Assembly: GCA_013330315.1 (NCBI GenBank)
Contig: DUIO01000007.1
Span: 1,904-11,808 of the forward strand
DNA from: Methanosarcina sp.
GTDB taxonomy: Archaea; Halobacteriota; Methanosarcinia; Methanosarcinales; Methanosarcinaceae
Direction: 5' to 3'
Length of the DNA stretch: 9,905 nucleotides
Position numbers and translations under genes: made by a program. Of this stretch, positions 6,169 to 9,905 are shown in pieces. The notes below the pieces were generated by a model, which was not told where the DNA came from, did not search any database, and saw only the letters and a program-made list of their open reading frames with translations. Position 1 is the first letter of the stretch, and the number at the start of each line of letters is the position of its first letter.

Positions 6169-6337
6169 GTTTGTCTACATATCCGATCAAAAGTATAGCT
6201 CTGCAAAAATCCATTAACAGAACAGACAACAATCCGATTGGATGAAATCTGGTCAAATAATAATTTCAGTTAAAAATTCAATTAGATAGCAGATTCCGGA
6301 ATCGTCATGGCAACAGAAAAAAACGCTGCTTGATTCT

Positions 6338-6379
6338 AAAAAAGAATTGCAGGTAAAGTTTGAGATCTTTTCCTGCAAT
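6338..6379 (-). terminator. Hairpin plus T-tract ending the serB/coiled-coil unit
   Basis: Read on the minus strand, ATTGCAGG (6379-6372) pairs with CCTGCAAT (6353-6346) over an 18-nt loop. A T6 run (6343-6338) follows three bases later, and a T7 run lies further on (6322-6316). It starts about 40 bp after the coiled-coil stop codon and has the form of an intrinsic terminator. Confidence 0.6.
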
Positions 6380-6419
6380 GGGAATTAAAGATTCCAGCAA
6401 ATCAATTTTATGAGATTGA

Positions 6420-7277
6420 TTAGACTAAACCGGATCTCTGAAGAGTCATCAGGTCTTCAGTGGTAAGCTTTGCTCCGCCCTTGAACTTCTCGAAGATGGA
6501 TTTGGCATCTTTCTGGAGCTCGGACTTGACAACGCGGGATTTTCCGTCTTTGTCTTTCTTCTTAAGCTTGAAGATTTCTTTGTCAAGATCTCTGATTTCC
6601 TTCTGGGCGTTGATGAAAACCTTGTGCTGTTCGTCAGCTGCTTCCTGGGCTTTTACAAATTCCCTGTGTGCAATATCTGACTCTGCTCTGGTTCTGTCAG
6701 CTTCTTTGAAGGCTGCGATCATCTTCTCGTGATATTCCTGTGCCTGTCTGGCGTACTCTGCAAGCTGGTCGTGGAATATAGAGGCTTCATCCCTGATCTT
6801 CTGGGCTTCGTCCAGAATATTTTTAAGTTCCAGGTTACCCTCAAGCTGTACTTTTTTAACCTGGTATTGTTTCTGAAGCTGCTGGATCTTGCCAACGAGT
6901 TCTCTTTCCTTGCTGGTGCTGAGGACTTCGGTCTGCTGAGTGAATTCGAGACGATCGATATCCTTTCTTAAAGCTTTGATTGAGGGCCCGCCAAGGTTGT
7001 TCTGTTTCCTGATGGAGTCTGCTTTTGCAAACAGGTCGTTTGCCCTGGCGTTAGTCTCATCGCGCTTGTTCTTATATTCGCTGACCTTCTCGTTGATCTC
7101 ATCCCTGAGAACTTTTAATTCCTGAGCTTCGTTGATAAGGTCTTTCGTCCTCTTGTTAAGTTCGTTGCGCTTTGCGGCAAGAGCGCTGGCTTCAGCGTTT
7201 AAAGTGTTCCTCTTCTCTTTAGATTCTTCAGAAATGTCCTTCAAATCTGATCTTTTTTTCTGCAATTCCTTTAGCAT
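6420..7277 (-). CDS. Long coiled-coil protein (COG1340-like, archaeal)
   Basis: The 285-residue protein is almost wholly charged helix rich in Lys, Glu, Ala and Gln, with no membrane segment or signal peptide. A first coiled coil spans about 1-92, broken at NLGGPSIKAL (94-103). A second covers about 104-245 and begins with LEFTQQTEVLSTSKERELV, a stretch I associate with the archaeal COG1340 coiled-coil family. After a basic linker (KKKDKDGKSR, 239-248), a compact tail near 262-285 (FEKFKGGAKLTTEDLMTLQR) looks like a conserved terminal motif. The function is unknown; the shape suggests a structural or scaffold role. ATG 7277 is the only start possible, because an in-frame TAA lies two codons upstream. 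GGGAGG lies 11 nt before it, a long spacing. It follows serB by 40 bp and is probably co-transcribed. The internal break and tail argue against a plain SMC-like filament. Confidence 0.85.
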   Translation of the reverse strand: MLKELQKKRSDLKDISEESKEKRNTLNAEASALAAKRNELNKRTKDLINEAQELKVLRDEINEKVSEYKNKRDETNARANDLFAKADSIRKQNNLGGPSIKALRKDIDRLEFTQQTEVLSTSKERELVGKIQQLQKQYQVKKVQLEGNLELKNILDEAQKIRDEASIFHDQLAEYARQAQEYHEKMIAAFKEADRTRAESDIAHREFVKAQEAADEQHKVFINAQKEIRDLDKEIFKLKKKDKDGKSRVVKSELQKDAKSIFEKFKGGAKLTTEDLMTLQRSGLV

Positions 7278-7288
7278 CTCTTATTGTG

Positions 7289-7294
7289 CCTCCC
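7289..7294 (-). promoter_or_regulatory. Shine-Dalgarno GGGAGG for the coiled-coil gene
   Basis: On the minus strand GGGAGG lies in the 40-bp gap after serB, 11 nt before the ATG at 7277. It is the strongest ribosome-binding site in the window, although the spacing is longer than the usual 5-9 nt. Confidence 0.55.
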
Positions 7295-7317
7295 GATCCA
7301 GCAAAAGAGCTGGCATT

Positions 7318-8025
7318 TTAGTAGTGTTCGATGTCGACATGCTGTGCCTGATTACAACATTGATAAGAAAGAGATTCAAGAACAGGGATTACGGCTCTTA
7401 GATCTTTAACTGTTATGACCACGTCCGCATACTCCCTAAGGATGGGCTTTGGATTGAAAGCTATGGCAAAACCTGCTATCTCAAAAATACAAGCATCGTT
7501 TGCGCCGTCCCCGACAACCACACATTGCTCGGGCCTGACGTTGTAGAGCCGCGCCAGTTCCTCGAACACTTTTGCTTTGGAGTCGCTTTCTGTGACAGGA
7601 CCGACAACTTCGCCCGTGAGGCAGCCGTCTTCCACAAGCAGTTCGTTAGAAACGACAAAATCGATACCAAGCATTTCACCTATCCTCTCGGCGGCTATGG
7701 TAAATCCACCGGAAATCATCGCAGTCTTATAACCCCGACTTTTAACATAGAGGACAAGTTCAGCTGCTCCCGGCATGAGATTGATCTGATTTACAGCATC
7801 AAGGGCAGTTTCCAGAGGGAGCCCCTTCAGAAGTCTGACCCTTTCTGCAAGCGCTTGCTCGAAATCGAGGTCTCCATACATCGCTCTCTTCGTAATCTCC
7901 TCTACTTTGCTTACAACACCTGCAGCCCTGGCGAGCTCATCGATGGTCTCAGCGTCTATAAGGGTGCTATCCATATCAAAAACAATGAGTTTGTTTTCAG
8001 TAGAATTATGCATAGGACAGTTCAC
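7318..8025 (-). CDS. serB: Phosphoserine phosphatase (HAD superfamily)
   Basis: SerB removes phosphate from L-phosphoserine in the last step of serine synthesis. All HAD motifs are present: motif I FDMDST (16-21, nucleophile Asp17 and acid/base Asp19), motif II MISGGF (103-108, Ser105), and motif III Lys152 with VGDGAND (171-177, Asp173 and Asp177). The helical cap (about 23-85, ETIDELARAAGV, FEQALAERVRLL) matches SerB, and the alignment with the Methanocaldococcus enzyme, as I recall it, is close throughout. Unlike some bacterial SerB proteins there is no N-terminal ACT domain. The last 16 residues (YQCCNQAQHVDIEHY region) go beyond the compact archaeal form and are rich in Cys and His. The start is GTG 8025 or ATG 8013; the TATA box places transcription start near 8025, so the message is leaderless or has a leader of about 12 nt. 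The coiled-coil gene follows 40 bp downstream. Confidence 0.95.
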   Translation of the reverse strand: MNCPMHNSTENKLIVFDMDSTLIDAETIDELARAAGVVSKVEEITKRAMYGDLDFEQALAERVRLLKGLPLETALDAVNQINLMPGAAELVLYVKSRGYKTAMISGGFTIAAERIGEMLGIDFVVSNELLVEDGCLTGEVVGPVTESDSKAKVFEELARLYNVRPEQCVVVGDGANDACIFEIAGFAIAFNPKPILREYADVVITVKDLRAVIPVLESLSYQCCNQAQHVDIEHY

Positions 8026-8046
8026 TCAATCAAAACCTGGACCTGA

Positions 8047-8058
8047 ATATATATAGAT
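8047..8058 (-). promoter_or_regulatory. TATA box of serB, with leaderless or very short leader
   Basis: On the minus strand the stretch contains CTATATATATTC about 27 bp before the GTG at 8025, so transcription should begin at or within a few bases of that codon. No good Shine-Dalgarno is present for the GTG. Upstream is a 5-bp hairpin, CGGGA (8063-8067) with TCCCG (8072-8076), which could be an operator. Confidence 0.5.
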
Positions 8059-8187
8059 ATAGCGGGACTATTCCCGAAAAAGGGCATGCTGTCCAAAGTA
8101 CCGTTTTCAGGGGTACCCCCGCAGCCTGATACAATGTATGTGCCCTGACATTAAAAGCCCACCAACGGATAAGTTTTTCAAATTATA

Positions 8188-8304
8188 ATGCGGGTTTCGC
8201 GAAAACAAAACCACAAAACAACAGCATTGATGTCAACGTTTTTGAGTGAAATAAATCACATCCCTTTTAAGCTTTTCGGAGAACCCGAAAAACATACCGA
8301 ATAA
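8188..8304 (+). CDS. Possible small protein of 38 residues upstream of mtd
   Basis: An uninterrupted frame runs from ATG 8188 to TAA 8302-8304, with a second in-frame ATG at 8230 (residue 15). The second half reads MSTFLSEINHIPFKLFGEPE, fairly mixed in composition, while the first half is Lys/Asn/Thr-rich. No Shine-Dalgarno is close to either ATG. A TTAAAA run at 8151-8156 could serve as a TATA box for a leaderless start near 8188. The proposed mtd TATA box begins four bases after its stop. I do not recognise a family; chance remains likely for an ORF of this size. Confidence 0.2.
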   Translation: MRVSRKQNHKTTALMSTFLSEINHIPFKLFGEPEKHTE

Positions 8305-8307
8305 TAA

Positions 8308-8334
8308 TTATAAATAGGACAGATATATATAAAA
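8308..8334 (+). promoter_or_regulatory. TATA elements of mtd
   Basis: Two overlapping candidates, TTATAAATA (8308-8316) and ATATATATAAAAT (8322-8334), precede mtd. They predict transcription starts near 8337-8343 or 8352-8358 and hence an mtd leader of about 70-95 nt. I cannot tell which is used; both could be. Confidence 0.55.
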
Positions 8335-8394
8335 TAAGGGTAATAGGGAAGGAAGATTGCCAAAAGGATTATAAACCCTTTAGGAATTCCACTA

Positions 8395-8447
8395 TTGAAG
8401 AAAAAGGTCAACACAGGATTTTGAGAAAAATGGTCAACATAGGCTTT
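8395..8447 (+). repeat. Imperfect 26-bp tandem duplication across the mtd start codon
   Basis: Positions 8395-8421 and 8421-8447 align at 22 of 27 bases. The core GGTCAACA-AGG is shared. The downstream copy holds the mtd start (AAAATGGTCAAC). In the upstream copy the ATG is AAG, so it cannot initiate there, and its frame ends at TGA. It looks like a decayed copy of the translation-initiation region. Confidence 0.75.
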
Positions 8448-9260
8448 ATAAAAATGGGCAACCTGGGAATGAGCCAGGTTATCAATCTGATCCAGGATGA
8501 AATTGCAGCGCGTGAAGGAATTACTGTAAGAGTATTTGGCACAGGCGCCAAAATGGGCCCTGCTGATGCCGCAGACACTGAAAGCTTCAAGCAGTGGAAT
8601 GCTGACTTCGTAGTAATTATCAGTCCTAACGCAGCAGCTCCAGGCCCTACCGCTGCCCGTGAGATCTGGAAAGATGTCCCTTGCATCGTAGTCTCAGACG
8701 GACCTACCAAAAAGGAAGCCCGTGAGGCTTTTGAGCAGGAAGGTTTCGGATACATTATTCTCCCCGTAGACCCCCTTATCGGAGCAAAGAGAGAATTCCT
8801 CGACCCTGTAGAGATGGCATCTTTCAACTCCGACGCCATGAAAGTACTTTCCGTCTGCGGTGTTGTAAGACTTATCCAGGAAGAACTCGACAAAGTAACC
8901 GACCAGGTAGCATCCGGGAAATCAGGAAAAGATCTGGAACTCCCGCATATCTTCGCAAAACCTGAGAAATGCGTGGAACATGCAGGCTTTGCAAATCCCT
9001 ATGCAAAGGCAAAAGCTCTTGCTGCCCTTCACATGGCTGAGAAAGTTGCACAGGTTAACTTCCCTGCCTGCTTTATGTTAAAAGAAATCGACCAGGTATG
9101 CCTTACAGCCGCAGCTGGTCACGAGATTATGGGAGCTGCAGCTCAGCTTGCAACTCAGGCAAGAGAAATCGAAAAATCCAATGATACAGTTTTCAGGCAG
9201 CCCCACGCAAAGAATGGAGCCCTGTTGAAGAAAGTTAAGTTATACGAAAAGCCAGAGTAA
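8430..9260 (+). CDS. mtd: F420-dependent methylene-tetrahydromethanopterin dehydrogenase
   Basis: Mtd is a soluble cytoplasmic enzyme that reversibly oxidises methylene-H4MPT (H4SPT in Methanosarcina) with coenzyme F420. This is a central step of CO2 reduction and of methyl oxidation during methylotrophic growth. The N-terminus MVNIGFIKMGNLGMSQVINL is typical of Mtd, as are FGTGAKMGPADAAD (residues 36-49), FVVIISPNAAAPGP, the DPLIGAKREFLDPVEMA segment and ANPYAKAKALAALHMAEKVA near 190. At 276 residues the length is normal. ATG 8430 matches the family N-terminus. A TTG three codons upstream (8421) would add MRK and is not needed. The ribosome-binding site is weak: AGGA at 8415-8418 lies 11 nt away. 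The promoter region is divergent from serB, and the gene appears monocistronic. Confidence 0.97.
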   Translation: MVNIGFIKMGNLGMSQVINLIQDEIAAREGITVRVFGTGAKMGPADAADTESFKQWNADFVVIISPNAAAPGPTAAREIWKDVPCIVVSDGPTKKEAREAFEQEGFGYIILPVDPLIGAKREFLDPVEMASFNSDAMKVLSVCGVVRLIQEELDKVTDQVASGKSGKDLELPHIFAKPEKCVEHAGFANPYAKAKALAALHMAEKVAQVNFPACFMLKEIDQVCLTAAAGHEIMGAAAQLATQAREIEKSNDTVFRQPHAKNGALLKKVKLYEKPE

Positions 9261-9285
9261 AAGCTGGAAGATTATTTTCAGCTTT
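9260..9285 (+). terminator. Hairpin directly after mtd
   Basis: AAAGCTG (9260-9266) pairs with CAGCTTT (9279-9285) over a 12-nt loop, overlapping the last base of the stop codon. It is followed by A-residues, not T-residues, so it may act mainly as a 3' stabiliser or as part of a compound terminator with the downstream T-tract. Confidence 0.4.
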
Positions 9286-9310
9286 AAAAAAGCCCTGGAT
9301 CAAACTAACA

Positions 9311-9400
9311 GCCGGAGGAATGGAAATATCCCTCTCCAATCATTAAAAAGAGGGGAGGGACAAATCCTCCAGCAAAAATACAAATCAGCCTTTATTTTTT
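9311..9400 (+). terminator. Two-tier stem-loop and T-tract downstream of mtd
   Basis: The outer stem pairs 9311-9319 with 9365-9373 (8 of 9 pairs, one C-A mismatch). The inner stem pairs TCCCTCTCC (9329-9337) with GGGGAGGGA (9352-9360), nine pairs including one G-U, around a 14-nt loop. TTTATTTTTT follows at 9391-9400. It could be a strong terminator, a 3' UTR stabiliser for an abundant mRNA, or a small RNA. Confidence 0.5.
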
Positions 9401-9508
9401 GAAGAATATGTTTTTGTAATCCGCAACTATTTTCGTAGTGTATGCTTTTCTAGCTTTTTTCTAATCTCTTATTTAAGAGGCTTTAGCTCTTATGTGAGAG
9501 GCTTAGCC

Positions 9509-9905
9509 TTACTTTTTCGCGTCTTCAACCTCTTCCAGCACGGAGGTATATTCCTGGAAGACAGATGGAAGATCAATTGTAGCCAGAAGATCCACAATCC
9601 CGAGAGCCGCGACAACCTTCCCTTCCTTTGAGCGGATGGGAGCAACTACCACATGCTTTCCACGGTACATGCCCTCTGTGGGAACTTCATGGGCAACCTT
9701 ATTGGTCTTTAACACCTCTTCAAGTATTGGTCCCGTATAATCCCTGTCAAGGATTTCTCCCTTTTCCAGACGAAGCCCCGTTCTTTTGAGGCTTCTGACA
9801 GTGGTAGGGAGACCGGTTAGAGAGTGTACTGCAGTTGCTATTGGCTCAAGGTCTTCAGGCCCTGAATCTTCAGATATAGTTAGGGAAATAATGTTTTCAC
9901 CCCCA
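9509..9905 (-). CDS. DUF2111 family protein of methanogens, N-terminus outside the window
   Basis: The frame is open from the right edge to TAA 9511-9509, giving 131 codons (beginning GGENIISLTISEDSGPEDLE). Recognisable stretches are IATAVHSLTGLPTTVRS, GEILDRDYTGPILEEVL, VPTEGMYRGKHVVVAPIRSK and VVAALGIVDLLATIDLP. Together they match the DUF2111 family of small methanogen proteins as I recall it. An internal GTG at 9715 would give only 68 residues and cut the domain, so the longer frame is the real one. The GxxVVVAPIR-GxVVAALGIVD part resembles a small ligand-sensing fold of the PAS/GAF/roadblock kind, but this is only an impression. The function is unknown. It is convergent with mtd, about 250 bp away. 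Just past the stop are two similar segments on the plus strand, GAGGCTTTAGC (9477-9487) and GAGGCTTAGC (9498-9507), and a CTCTTATTTAAGAG dyad (9466-9479) that may serve in termination. Confidence 0.8.
   Translation of the reverse strand, partial: GGENIISLTISEDSGPEDLEPIATAVHSLTGLPTTVRSLKRTGLRLEKGEILDRDYTGPILEEVLKTNKVAHEVPTEGMYRGKHVVVAPIRSKEGKVVAALGIVDLLATIDLPSVFQEYTSVLEEVEDAKK

Larger units (their letters stand above)
5809..6419. other. Non-coding region between convergent transcription units
   Basis: About 610 bp separate the radical SAM gene from the coiled-coil gene. Apart from the listed terminators and repeats I see no gene. A 72-codon frame at 5822-6040 has a low-complexity, AT-driven start, no ribosome-binding site and no family likeness. 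A minus-strand frame at 6256-6074 is mostly a translation of the tandem repeat. A perfect 12-bp palindrome GATTCCGGAATC lies at 6292-6303. Confidence 0.55.
8026..8429. other. Divergent regulatory region between serB and mtd
   Basis: About 400 bp. It holds the serB and mtd promoters, the mtd leader, two perfect palindromes (GGGGTACCCC at 8110-8119 and ATACAATGTAT at 8129-8139) and a possible 38-codon ORF. The palindromes could be regulator sites; no known operator was recognised. Confidence 0.5.

Noticed and set aside
6074..6256. 60-codon minus-strand frame over the tandem repeat
   Set aside because: Its sequence is a translation of the 17-bp repeat read through successive frames, so it is a by-product of the repeat.
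7525..8046. 173-codon open frame on the plus strand opposite serB
   Set aside because: serB has complete HAD motifs on the other strand; this frame has no recognisable domain and no ribosome-binding site.
8110..8119. NrpR-type operator at the GGGGTACCCC palindrome
   Set aside because: The nitrogen-repressor operator as I know it is GGTAA-N6-TTACC; this palindrome does not match, so no regulator was assigned.
8408..8893. 161-codon minus-strand frame opposite mtd
   Set aside because: A Ser/Ile-rich shadow of the strongly supported mtd gene.
1..9905. tRNA or rRNA genes
   Set aside because: Nothing resembling a tRNA T-arm (GGTTCRA with matching acceptor stems) or conserved rRNA segments was noticed on either strand by eye; a covariance-model scan was not possible.

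Overview
The window looks like chromosomal DNA of a methanogenic archaeon, very probably a Methanosarcina or close relative. Three genes support this: an archaeosine-type tRNA-guanine transglycosylase, an F420-dependent methylene-tetrahydromethanopterin dehydrogenase (mtd), and a DUF2111 protein of the methanogen type. The AT-rich intergenic regions with archaeal BRE/TATA boxes fit the same assignment. The genus is inferred from protein resemblance recalled from memory, not from a search.

Layout. Positions 1-486 hold the remains of a minus-strand minimal nucleotidyltransferase gene (MNT, the MntA/COG1669-like partner of HEPN proteins), broken by two frameshifts. Next, on the plus strand, is tgtA (702-2174), which appears to be leaderless. 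A compact plus-strand cluster follows at 2480-5800: a UbiA-family prenyltransferase, a geranylgeranyl-reductase-like flavoprotein that starts at or just after the UbiA stop, and a radical SAM/SPASM protein 55 bp further on. Positions 5801-6419 are non-coding and hold terminator-like elements, a 9-bp inverted repeat and a five-copy 17-bp tandem repeat. On the minus strand, serB (8025-7318) is followed by a long coiled-coil protein (7277-6420), and this pair ends at a hairpin plus T-tract. Divergent from serB is mtd (8430-9260), whose start region is an imperfect 26-bp duplication and whose 3' side holds a two-tier stem-loop. A DUF2111 gene on the minus strand (9905-9509) runs off the right edge.

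How the genes work together. TgtA inserts preQ0 into archaeal tRNA for archaeosine. SerB finishes serine biosynthesis. Mtd carries the F420-linked step of the C1 pathway. The most interesting unit is the UbiA / GGR-like / radical SAM cluster. Prenyl transfer followed by reduction of a prenyl double bond is the chemistry needed to give methanophenazine its dihydropentaprenyl ether side chain, so the cluster is a reasonable candidate for that poorly assigned pathway. This link is inference; another prenylated lipid or cofactor remains possible.
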